A program made the translations under genes and the position numbers. A DNA stretch of 23,544 nucleotides from Baffinella frigidus (taxonomy: Eukaryota; Cryptophyceae; Cryptomonadales; Baffinellaceae): assembly GCA_026770585.1 (NCBI GenBank), contig MU646773.1, positions 297,069 through 320,612 on the forward strand. Direction: 5' to 3'. The notes under the pieces were generated by a model. The model ran no database searches. It was not told the origin of the DNA and saw nothing but the letters and a program-made list of their open reading frames with translations. Below are positions 11,424-19,630 of this stretch, piece by piece. Each line of letters opens with the position of its first letter. Within the stretch, counting starts at the first letter, position 1.

Positions 11424-13216
11424 GGCGATGACCAGGCGCCGCTCGGGCGGTTTCGCCCCCTCGCTCGCCCGGGCCTGTTGGGGGGAAAGTGTGGGATTGA
11501 GTTGGGTAAGAGTGTGCGGAACTTCCACTCGAGGCTGCAAGAGGGGGCATTTCTGCAATGTGGCTTTTGAATGTGTACCAGTCACGGGCGGGCTTGGTCA
11601 CATTACTCTCGGATATCCAAAAGTAACGTGACCAAACGCGGCCATGTGTATGAAAATTACTACACACCGCCCTACTTTTAAAGGAATCCCGATGTTAAAA
11701 TAGTGCCTTTTCTGGCCTCGAGTGGTTCGTTACGGTTGGCGCCGGGCACCAGGAGAGAAAGCGTGTAAATCGTGACACCACCAACACCGACAGCACAGCA
11801 ACACCACCATCAACGACGACGCCCAAAAACCTGGCCAACATTACCAACCCAAGGCGCAGAAGCAGGGGCTACATGCCAAGGGGGGTCTCGTTTTTTGAAA
11901 CAAAGAAATAAAAGATTCAAAAGAACGGACCTCCTCGAGGCACTTTTCCACGCGAAACCCTCAACCCTCACCCCAACACCCTACGCCCTAAACCCTAAGC
12001 CCTGAACCTCCTCGAGGCGCTTGGCCGCGCCGTCCATGCAGGAGAGGAACTGGGTGACGATGGAGGTGTTGTGGCTATCCGCGGAGCCGCGGATCACCGA
12101 GCAATCTTCTCTCCGGGATCCGAGCAGCGCCTCCGCCTCGTCCAGGATCACCTTTTTGGGGGTTTGGGGTTCAGGGTTTCAGGGTTTGGGGTGTGGGGTT
12201 TGGGGTTCAGGGTTCAGGGTTCAGGGTTTAGGGTTTGGGGTTTGGGGTTTATGGTTTAGGGTTCAGGGTTGATGTTTTAGGGATGAGAGTTTAGGGGTGA
12301 GGGTTTGGGGTTTGGGGTTTGGGGTTCACCACGTGGAGCGCATCGCCGTACATGTCTGGACCGAGAGCGACCTCAAAGAGCCCGCGGATTTTCTGCTCGT
12401 CTTGGCCATGTAACGAGCTTTTGAGCTCGGGCCCTGCACGCAGAGGTGGCGCGGCGCCGTGATCAGACGGGGTGGTGAACGCCTCTGCAAATATCCGCAG
12501 CGTTCGCAAACACGCAAAGCGGCTGCACTGTGCGCGCGCGGGGGCAAACCGAGTCCCCGCATATCCTTTGAGCGAGTCCTTTGTGTGTATGTGTGTGCAA
12601 GCTCACCTTTGACGATGAGCGGCGGGCGCTTGGAGAGGCAGCGGGCGAGGCGAACGGCCAGGAGCGACTTCCCGCAGCCGGGGGGCCCGTGCAGGAGGAG
12701 GCCCAATGGCGGGCTCACGTCAAGTCGCGCTGAAACCTCGGCCGGCGCCACGTGCGGTAGCCACACTCGCTTCTGCAGCTGCGCGACCTCGAGCTCGAGA
12801 CCGCCGACGCCCAGCGCCTCCGACGTGAGGGTGAGGAGGCGCGAGGCTGCAAAGGCGTCGGACTGCTTTGGGTGGGCGTGAGGGGTGCCGGCGAGGAGCG
12901 CCTGCACCAAGTCCTCTTTCAGTGGAGTGCTCCGCCCGCCCGAAGGTTTCACCGTGACCTTGTGCGCCTTGCACAAGTCATTTAGCGCCGCGTTGGTCAT
13001 CCGCTTCAGAGGTTCCCGCCGCAGTGCATCGTCTTCTCCAGTCCCGCCAGGTCCGGTGTGACTATTATGTCGGACGCAACTGCCTCGCACTCCGCTGCGC
13101 ACCAGTCCCATCCCTACGCTCCTGACTGCTTGGACGCCTCGCATCATTGTGAGCCACCGGATCATGCTTTGACCGTCGAACCCTTCCCTTCCAACCCTTC
13201 CCAACTCGATGGCCAA
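8108..13216 (-). CDS. NSF-like single-module AAA+ ATPase with SAP-like N-terminal segment (six exons)
   Basis: Exons on the minus strand: 13216-12607, 12433-12330, 12151-12008, 10847-10782, 8879-8811, 8596-8108; phases fit and predict about 493 aa. Seen: Walker A GPPGCGKS (177-184); IVKGPELK (201-208), matching the NSF D1 segment; Walker B VVILDEAEAL (238-246); the second region of homology TNRLGMIDKALLRPGRFE (291-308) with its arginines; and a small-domain helix AFSGADLAGLLREAKS (355-370). In NSF the corresponding parts lie in the same order, so the motifs continuing across spliced junctions support the model. Residues 18-50 are Arg-rich with no acidic residue, resembling an organellar transit peptide. 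Residues 71-110 resemble a SAP/HeH helix pair. There is one AAA module, whereas NSF has two plus an N domain, so this is not a standard NSF; VPS4/katanin-like or organellar AAA proteins remain alternatives. The introns are largely telomere-like repeat DNA. The start could also be the Met at residue 18. Confidence 0.8.
8597..8810 (-). repeat. AAA+ intron 5, made entirely of telomere-like heptads
   Basis: The whole 214-bp interval between the 8879-8811 and 8596-8108 exons is TTTAGGG/TTTGGGG/TTGAGGG DNA on the plus strand (C/A-rich in the transcript). Donor GTCCAG, acceptor ACCAG. Exon phases 0/0 fit. Confidence 0.75.
8880..9945 (-). repeat. Telomere-like array forming most of AAA+ intron 4
   Basis: Heptads and near-heptads on the plus strand with local blocks: TTTATGG (about 9098-9180), TTCAGGG (9325-9372), TTTAGGG (9385-9425, 9635-9672) and TGTAGGG (9731-9935). 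It lies in the 1902-bp interval (8880-10781) between two conserved ATPase exons. Confidence 0.85.
9946..10781. other. Non-heptad part of AAA+ intron 4
   Basis: No separate gene supported. It contains the stop-bearing exon copy (10461-10520), a 31-bp tandem repeat (10695-10788), a 14-bp palindrome CCCGGATATCCGGG (about 10053-10066), and a word at 10573-10603 that recurs at 23326-23357. Confidence 0.5.
10461..10520 (-). pseudogene. Duplicate of the AAA+ second-region-of-homology exon, with a stop
   Basis: About 60 bases nearly identical to the exon at 10782-10847. Translation gives VTNR, then TAG, then EMIDKAVLRPGRFEV, in the same frame. The CAG acceptor and first codons of the real exon are not conserved, so it is probably an inert copy lying in the following intron. 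Confidence 0.7.
10695..10788. repeat. 31-bp tandem repeat, three copies, ending in exon sequence
   Basis: GCACGACCTCGAA recurs at 10713, 10744 and 10775, separated by TACGTATATTAGCCTAG-like DNA. The last copy runs into the end of the AAA+ exon (CCTCGAAGCGG at 10781), so the repeat unit includes the exon's 3' edge and donor. Confidence 0.75.
10871..11046 (-). repeat. Telomere-like array in AAA+ intron 3, before the gap
   Basis: TTTGGGG and TTTGGTG/TTTGGTGT-type units on the plus strand running into the assembly gap. Confidence 0.85.
11047..11372. other. Assembly gap
   Basis: 326 Ns. The bases on both sides are heptad repeats, so the gap probably hides more of the same array; its true length is unknown. 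Confidence 0.99.
11373..11425 (-). repeat. TTGAGGG array after the gap
   Basis: Seven or more near-perfect TTGAGGG units, still inside AAA+ intron 3. Confidence 0.9.
11594..11635. repeat. 42-bp near-palindrome
   Basis: Arms TTGGTCACATTACT and AGTAACGTGACCAA pair at 13 of 14 positions around CTCGGATATCCAAA. The core GGATATCC also occurs in the palindrome at about 10053-10066, where it is likewise followed by TAACGTGA. Confidence 0.6.
11930..11955 (-). pseudogene. Fragment copy of the end of AAA+ exon 3
   Basis: Matches the last codons of the exon ending at 12008 (CLEEV against RLEEV) and sits on the far side of a 50-base heptad patch. It looks like an exon end duplicated together with the telomere-like DNA. 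Confidence 0.5.
12152..12329 (-). repeat. AAA+ intron 2, made entirely of telomere-like heptads
   Basis: 178 bp of TTTAGGG/TTTGGGG/TTCAGGG on the plus strand. Removing it joins ALHV to VILDEAEAL, recreating the Walker B strand exactly as in NSF-type ATPases. The transcript reads GTG/GTGAACC at the donor and AAAAAG/GTGATCC at the acceptor, a direct repeat with one mismatch. Confidence 0.8.
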
Positions 13217-13430
13217 CGTGACCTGGGTGCCAACGTGAGCTGGGGATCCCGGCTCTTGTCGGTTTCGAGTTTTTTTCGAAGCGCGGCCCGGATTGTACCG
13301 CGGTCACCGTCCGTCAAATGAATTCGAAACGATTCTCAAGCTTGGCAGAACACGCATCGTTGCCCTCCCGCCCCGCTGCCGCCTGCAGCGCCGCAGCTGA
13401 ACTTTCCCCGTGCGAGAGACCGCAGCTGCG
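13217..13430. promoter_or_regulatory. Divergent promoter region, AAA+ gene and RING copy B
   Basis: Only 214 bp separate the two divergent start codons, so this interval probably holds both promoters. No TATA box or other core motif could be assigned. Confidence 0.45.
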
Positions 13431-16400
13431 ATGGAGGCAGAGCGCGAGAGCTTGTGCGTGGTCCCGCGCTGGCTGGTGGTTGGGGAGGTCAACGAGACGT
13501 TTGTATGCGGGATCTGCGACGGATTGATGCGGGAGCCTCGGTACGCGGGCTCATGCAGCGAGCACATCTTCTGTCGCGTGTGCCTCGCGGCAGCGCTGAT
13601 CAAGGAGGCGCGCTGCCCGACTTGCAAGCAGCCTGTGGACGCGTCAGAGCCGCTGCACGGGTTTCGGCCTTTCGAGGCGATGGTGAACAGCACGGTTGTA
13701 CGGTGTCCGAACAGCATCGACGAAATGGTGGGCGGTAACATCTCTCAGGAGCCTCCCCCGTCCCGCGAGGCCACCAGCAGCTCGGCTCCCAACGTGGGCT
13801 CCGTGCAGGCGCCGGGAGTGAAGGAGGAAGCGGGTGATGGGGACGGCGGTGCTGGCCGCAGAGGTGGCGGGGCTGGTGGGTCGGAGGTTTCCTCTTCGCC
13901 TTTCGACGGCGTCCATGTGGGTGATCCTTCCACCATGCTCTAATCCTGCCCAAGACCCCCGGCTGGAAGATCCCCTGCTGCACCGTTCCGTCCCTGCACG
14001 GAAAACCCTGCCCCCTCTACCGCACGCCCCCTGGCTGATCGACCCCCTGCTGAACTCACCCGTTCCTGTACCGCAGGTTACCTACGTAGACCTCGTCGCT
14101 CTCAGCAAGATTTGGGGCGTCGCGTACTGTAGCAAGAGTCGGGGCCACGCCAGCAAGGAGCAACTCCTTCGGATGCTCACGCCACACTACAAGACCCCTG
14201 AGGTAACCCCCCGCACCCCTGCACACCCCAACTCCCTGCCACCACAGTGGGAACCTGTGTGGCCACAGGACAATGCCCTTGCACCCCAACTCCTTGCCTT
14301 CATCCGGAAACAGGTTTAATTTAAAAGAAAATGGCGTATCAAACCGGGTTCTGATCCTAATCAAATTCACTTAGGGCCCTAATTAAATTAACCTTCGTCA
14401 AACTCCTATCAACAAATAGGGATCCATTTTTTTTAAAACTAAACATGTCCCCGGATTAGCCTACGACCTGAACCTGGCATGCCACACAGGAAGTCGCGTG
14501 CGCTCTGCAGGAGGCGTGTGGCGCCAAGAGACCAAGGAGCTGTGTGGGGAAGTGGGGGGGCTTCACGGGGGACTACGAGGAGCTCGAGCTCGAGGAGCTG
14601 CAGGAGGAGGCAATCTGTGAAGGATTGGATCGCATGGCCTGGGACAGGTTCTGCCCCCGCTGGACGCCTCGAGTGTGGCTGCGATCCACAAAAATGAGTA
14701 GACTGTGCTCCATGCGTCGATTGCAGCACAAACTCTTTCCTGTTCGACAGCGCAGTAGACACCGCTTCCCTCTTCGGCAGGGGTCGGAACCGACAGAGAG
14801 TTCTTTGCGATCGAGTGAACCACAGTTCAGTCAACGGTGGATTGCCACTTCTGAATCTCAATCGCTGACAGGGACGCTCGTGCAAGTCGACCGAAGACGG
14901 AACACCAACTCCGCCACGGTCTCAACTTGCGCCGCGACGCTTGCTGTGCGTTTGACTCCAATGCTGTGTTTCCCACGACGCGCCTCGATCTCGCCGTGTC
15001 ACCCTCGGCCAAGGAGTCTGGCAAGGCCACACCGACGGAGGGCGGGAAGGCCTGTCGTGCAGAGACTCTCTCAGGATCGGCGGGGAGCGGGGGTGTTGGA
15101 GCCGGGGGAAGTGCTCTGACTCTCGGGGGTAAGATCGCGTCGACGGCCTCTGTCGTCTGGGTAAGCAGCCCCGAGTTGAGGAACAACTTGCGTTCATTCG
15201 CACTCTTCTTTTGCATTCCTCTGAGAATACACCATTCCTGTTTCTGTTATTGAACCTATCTCTAGAGGGACATCGCCGGCCTCGGGCGTCTGGGTAAGCA
15301 GCCCCGAGCTGAGGCACGCCATGGGATGATTCGCTCGTATCGTTGCATTGATTATGGGTCGTGGCGTTCTAGTGGTGCGGTGTATTCCGGAAAGAGTAGA
15401 GTACGCATCTTTCGGTGATCAGAACTGTGCCTGGAGAGAAACGAGGATCCCTCCGGCGCTCTGATTTGTTGGTGTCCCAACGTTGTAACCCCCCCCCCCC
15501 CTCTCGACCCGCCACAGGAGAGGAGCGAGCTGGAGCAGATGACCAAGGAGTGTGTGCGGGATCTCGCCAGAGACAGTGGTCTGACCTACAGCAAGTTTGG
15601 CATCGATTTGCGCAAGTCCGAACTCCCGGAGCACATCATGGAAGCCCAAACCTTCGCGGCCTCTCTCCGAGCCAAGCACCCGAGCAGCTGTGAGCGGGGC
15701 GCCAGCGCGAGGGGGGACTGGTGGGGCTTCCCGGGCGACTACGAAGTCCTCGCCCCCGGGGATCTGGAGACAGAGGCAAAGTTTACCGGCATTCCGCTGT
15801 CATTTTACAACCAGTACGCACCCACTCTTCTCATTCGTTGGGTTTCAAAGTTTCACGATCCCAGAGCTCCCCTCTTTCTCTGATGTCGGAGTTGAGGCGC
15901 ACCGTTGACGAAGATGATCCCAGCACATCGGTTCCAATCCTGCACCCATGATGTTTGTTTCGTGCAACAGTGAGAGTGATTCGTCGATATTCATGAATGG
16001 ATACGGACGCAACCTGATAGAGACATTGGAAACATCCCGTGAGTTGATTAACACAAGATGTTTTCTGCTGCTGGTGGAGTTGAAACATGACCTGCAAGGA
16101 TCTGGCACACTTTGTTCCGGGAGTGTAACCACTAGCCCTTGGAGGTGGCTCAAATAGTGCTCTGGGGCATTTTCGATTTACATTGGATCGACCCCGGTCC
16201 AAGGTAAAATTGAAGACCTTCCAGGGCACTATTTGAGCCACTTGGGATGGCTGGTGGGTGAGAAGAACAGGTGGTCCGCCATCTTTGACACCTCGTTGAT
16301 TTCACTTGCGCAGAGGCACCGGCAACGTGGAAACAAAGACGCCTGAAACACTGTGCAAGTCCCTCAGGTAGCAACCCCCCCCACCCCAGAACACGCATTC

Positions 16401-17617
16401 GAAACCCGGGGTGTTGTTGGCTCGCTGCACTTTCCTCGATGCGAATCTGCATTAATTCCTTTTCTATTGTGATTTAGTCAAGCGATTCTCTCCTGCCCAG
16501 GAAACGTCGCGCCAACTTCGCGCCCGATCTCGACGACGCCCTTGCCTTCACGCGCCCTTCCAAACGCCCCTGCCGCGCTTTTGACGCCCGAGAGACGTGC
16601 GGCTGGACCGGGAAGCTGGGGGCACGCGCGGAGCACCTGGCGGAGTGCAGGTTCGCCGTGACCAAGTGCACGCTCGCGGGGTGCAGCGCCAAGGTGCCGC
16701 GGAAGGACGTGGGGGCGCACGCGGCGGAGTGCGTGTGGCGGGGGGGGGAGTGCGAGCGGTGCCTGTTTGCGTTCACGCCCGGGGAGCCGAGGGTGAGCGC
16801 CCACCCCAAGCATCCAGGACCAGTTGGGGTCGAGTAACCTGTGGAAATGTGAATGTGCGACCTGCATCAAGACATCAGGGAAGATGAACCAGAAGATGTA
16901 TCTCTGGTCCCAAATCGAACAAATCGGACCTTTTCCTGCCGAGAGCAAATCGTGAAATCGTGAATGTCTGATCTGCGGAAAGATGTCAACTTCAGAGAAG
17001 AAGAACCTGAAGATATCTCTCTTCTTCGTTTCGCAGGAGCACGAGTGCGGGGGGCAGCAGACCCTGCGCCGGCAGACCATTCCACGGGTCACCCTGCTCA
17101 AGGGCACGGTCAAAGTCCTCAAGGAATCCCTCGGAAGCCTGCATCAAGAGGTTTTCCAGACCCCACCCTGCGCGTCCCAAACACCCGCTACATGGGTACC
17201 TCGCTCATGAAAAACCGCCCGCCCCCCCTAGGACCACCATAGGGCCCTAGGCATAGGCCTACTCAAGGCGAAATATACTGTATTTCTACTCATGGCCTAC
17301 TGCAGGATCCTAGGGGGTTGCGGTTCTTCATGAGCGAGGTACCTCTGTAGACCCTCAACGCTCCTGCTCGTGAAACGCTGCTTGGCGCGACGTCTCATCC
17401 TTGCTCGCGTGACGCTCTGTTTCTGGTGCCACGCCGCCCGCTACACCTTCAACGCTCCTGCTGTTAAACGCTACCCGACTCCAAGTCGTACCCTTGTTGG
17501 TAGATCCACTGAATCGCGTGTGGCGGTTTTGACCAGGTCCAGGAGCTACGCGCGGCCCTGGCTCGCAAGTTCCCAGACGTACCGACAAACCTTCGGGCGG
17601 GGCTGATCCCGAAGTAG
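13431..17617 (+). CDS. RING/SAP-like/TRAF zinc-finger protein, copy B (nine exons, shortened C terminus)
   Basis: Paralogue of the gene at 6-4168. Exons: 13431-13886, 14077-14202, 14490-14647, 14872-15160, 15518-15813, 16314-16367, 16501-16792, 17037-17150, 17537-17617. The sum is 1866 nt (621 aa), all phases fit, and no internal stop was found. The RING is complete (C26, C29, C42, H45, C48, C51, C62, C65). Both SAP-like segments and their GDYE motifs are kept, and the TRAF-finger exon has exactly the same length (292 nt) as in copy A. The ATG at 13431 is chosen because it matches the MEAE start of copy A. Lesion: the last exon jumps from the FPDVP motif directly to LRAGLIPK, losing about 125 codons present in copy A, then reads TAG where copy A has Lys. 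Introns 2 and 8 carry mobile elements absent from copy A. Function as for copy A: likely RING-type ubiquitin ligase, by family inference only. Confidence 0.8.
14299..14459. mobile_element. Foldback element F, copy 1, in intron 2 of RING copy B
   Basis: The ends ATCCGG...TTTAATTTAAAAGAAAATGG and CCATTTTTTTTAAAACT...CCGGAT are imperfect inverted repeats. The element is absent from intron 2 of copy A (159 nt against 287 nt). A second copy lies inverted at 21474-21629. Confidence 0.65.
16129..16257. mobile_element. Foldback element E in intron 5 of RING copy B
   Basis: Arms of up to about 60 bp. The outer part GGCTCAAATAGTGCTCTGG pairs with CCAGGGCACTATTTGAGCC, and pairing continues inward through a TTTTACCTTGG-like core. 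Transcribed as part of the intron, it would form a long hairpin. Confidence 0.7.
17191..17347. mobile_element. TA-flanked MITE, copy 1, in intron 8 of RING copy B
   Basis: 157 bp with terminal repeats CATGGGTACCTCGCTCATGA / TCATGAGCGAGGTACCTCTG, flanked by TA on both sides (17189-17190 and 17348-17349). The matching intron of copy A has a single TA in the same context at 948-949 and no element. Confidence 0.9.
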
Positions 17618-17930
17618 CGCCCTGCCTCTGCATCCGAGGACGGAGCCGAGGGGAACGTCCTTGGTTCGTAAGTACCGTGCCGGCTGTTCCGCTCTCTGCG
17701 GCTGCCCCGAGCGTTCACCTTGCCGGGTGAAGACGCTGCCAGGGATTGAGCGCTCTAGAGTGGTACATGCACCTGAGATCCTGGGACGTAGTCTCAAGGT
17801 CTCAAGATAGATTTATGAGGTCTCTGGGTAAAGTCCTGAGTTCTCAGATCCCCGGGGTGGGGGCGTGTTCTTGTGGTCGAGACACTCCTGCACCGCTGGA
17901 AGAGCCGCTGTGGACTCTGGGAGGGGGGCC
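17618..17930 (+). other. Former 3' part of RING copy B plus unassigned DNA
   Basis: For about 20 codons after the TAG the reading frame still resembles copy A (RPAS then DGAEG against KHGAKG), so this is decayed coding DNA. Nothing is recognised beyond about 17690. Confidence 0.6.
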
Positions 17931-17932
17931 TA

Positions 17933-18050
17933 CAGGGGTGCCTCACTCATAAAAAAGCCACCCCCCCCCTAGGACCACCATAGGGCCATAGGCATAGCCC
18001 CACTGTATGGTCCTAGGGGGTGGCGCTTTCTTATGAGTGAGGTACCCCTG
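17933..18050. mobile_element. TA-flanked MITE, copy 2
   Basis: 118 bp, ends CAGGGGTGCCTCACTCAT / ATGAGTGAGGTACCCCTG, TA on both sides. Core CCTAGGACCACCATAGGGCC shared with copy 1. No coding capacity. Confidence 0.9.
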
Positions 18051-18111
18051 TAGTTGTGCACGGGGAGGAACACGCAGAACGTTTCCGAGCAAGCACCCCC
18101 CAGGAACAGTA

Positions 18112-18230
18112 CAGGGGCACCTCGCTCATGAGAAACCGCCTTCTCCTAGGACCAAACCGTAGGACTATTCCTAGGGCCTTACGGTGGTCCTAGGGGGGGG
18201 TGGCAGGTTCTTATGAGCGAGGTACCCCTG
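18112..18230. mobile_element. TA-flanked MITE, copy 3
   Basis: 119 bp, ends CAGGGGCACCTCGCTCATGA / TTATGAGCGAGGTACCCCTG, TA on both sides. Only 61 bp separate it from copy 2. Confidence 0.9.
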
Positions 18231-18364
18231 TACATGGTCCTAGGCCTGAGCAGGAGAGTCGTCGACATCACGCGCCACGCAACACCCCTTGACCCCGTGA
18301 CGCTCCCTGTGTCGCCCCTTCTCAGCACCTCATCGCCCGAGCAGCCCGCGGCGTGCGCGCCCAT

Positions 18365-18482
18365 CACAGCACTGCACATAGTCGTGTACACAGCACTGAA
18401 CACAGTCGTGTATTCCCACGTGCATTCCCCAGTCGTGTATTGCCCCCGTATTTTCTCACAGCACTGGACACAGTCGTGTGTT
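18365..18482. repeat. Tandem repeats of CACAGCACTG-ACACAGTCGTGT
   Basis: Three recognisable units at about 18365, 18390 and 18458 and a half unit at about 18431, about 20-25 bp each. No gene supported. Confidence 0.65.
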
Positions 18483-18531
18483 CCGACGCCTCCACAGAGC
18501 ACGTCCTCGCTTGAAACACCACCTTGCGACA

Positions 18532-18665
18532 CCAAACCTCACGGGAGGACCAAATCGTCGATTTCAATCCGTAGTTTTACCTTGGCAGCCCCCCTTTGTC
18601 AGGGGGTCTGCCAAGGTAAAATGAAGGTTTGAAAATCGACGATTTGGTCCACCCGTGAGGGTTGG
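18532..18665. mobile_element. Foldback element D
   Basis: 134 bp with arms of about 57 bp. The outer 31 bases of each arm match at about 29 positions (CTCACGGG, GGACCAAATCGTCGAT), and TTTTACCTTGGCAG continues inward to a short C-rich loop. It shares the TTTTACCTTGG core with element E. Confidence 0.8.
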
Positions 18666-18685
18666 TGGATGCTTAGCCCCAGAGA

Positions 18686-19220
18686 GAGGCCACGAGCGAG
18701 CGGAGCGGGGTGAGGAGCAAGCGGCTCAAGTGCGCTTCCGAGACAGAGACACCCCCGCTGTCTGAGACAGCGACACCCCCGTGTGAGGATCAGCCCCAGA
18801 GTGAGGAGACGAGCGAGCGGAGCGGGGTGATGAGCAAGCGGCTCAAGAGCCCTTCTGGCGCGCGAAGCTCGTCGACCTGCGGGTGTTTGGTCGAGGGTTC
18901 ACGGACTGTGTTAAGGATCATAGACCTTTTTGGATCACGCATCTCTAGGATGAGAGTAATAAAGGAGGAGGAGAAGAAGAAGAAGGTCCGTGGATTGGAT
19001 CAGGCAACTACGATCGGCGCAAGTGTCTTTCTGGCGCGCGAAGCTCGTCGGCCTGCGGGTGTTTGGTCCAGAGTTCACACCCCGAGACGTTTGGACCACT
19101 CATTTCTAGGCTGGACGTTTGGACTGGACTTTCTGGGCTGGACTTTTGAACGTCGACCTGCGGGTCTTTGGTCGAGCGTGCACGGCCCGTCTTGATGTGT
19201 TTGGTCAAGGGTTCACGCCC
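18686..19220. repeat. Degenerate tandem repeats
   Basis: A word containing CGAGCGAGCGGAGCGGGGTG occurs at about 18690 and 18808. GGCGCGCGAAGCTCGTCG then CCTGCGGGTGTTTGGTC occurs at about 18857 and 19032, and a weaker copy at about 19151. The plus strand is open over 18710-19195, but the composition is repeat-driven and no domain is seen. Confidence 0.5.
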
Positions 19221-19630
19221 CGGCTTGTTCCGTCCTCGTCTTTTGTTCTAAATCAAGTGTTGTTCATCTATTTTTCATACTCATATCGATAAGTATGAGA
19301 TGACAGTATTCGGGGTTGAACAGTCCGGAGGCGACCACCGCTTGGAGGATGGTGGCCCTCTCGGGTCAGGTGATGTGCCGCTATGACCTTTGCAACCCCT
19401 GGCGTCATATGATGTATTTGTCAAGGGGGGTTGAGCCTACCGATACCAAAAACGACTATCCTCAACTTTTTGATTTTTTCTGTTCTTTCTGAGGACACGG
19501 GGGCGGGACCTGGTCGAGCGGGAGGAGGACGAGGGTGTGGAATCGCCCGCAGACAGCCTCCACACACTCCAGCGGTTCGCGCTCCTCCTGCCCACATCCA
19601 CATCTTGAGAGAAAACCCCCCTCGGAGCGT
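19221..19630. other. No gene seen
   Basis: Unique-looking DNA with a small hairpin (TCATACT / AGTATGA at about 19277-19300). No supported coding sequence. Confidence 0.4.

Larger units (their letters stand above)
11426..12007. other. Remaining part of AAA+ intron 3
   Basis: No gene supported. It contains a near-palindrome (11594-11635), an exon-end fragment copy (11930-11955) and a 50-base heptad patch in the opposite orientation to the rest of the intron (11956-12005, CCCTAAA on the plus strand). Confidence 0.5.

Noticed and set aside
11373-11425. A CRISPR-like array (regular short repeats).
   Set aside because: The repeats are contiguous heptads without unique spacers, in a eukaryotic context.
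10875-11667. Long open frames with NPQPSTLNPQPSTLNP-like or VWGLGFGVWG-like proteins over the arrays, also at 9074-9295, 9721-10101 and 22834-23140.
   Set aside because: A seven-base repeat reads as seven codons in every frame, and these heptads contain few stops, so the frames are a consequence of the repeat. One of them also runs through the N gap.
18213-18632. Plus-strand open frame starting MSEVPLYM.
   Set aside because: Its start is a MITE terminal repeat and the rest crosses tandem repeats and a foldback; no domain seen.
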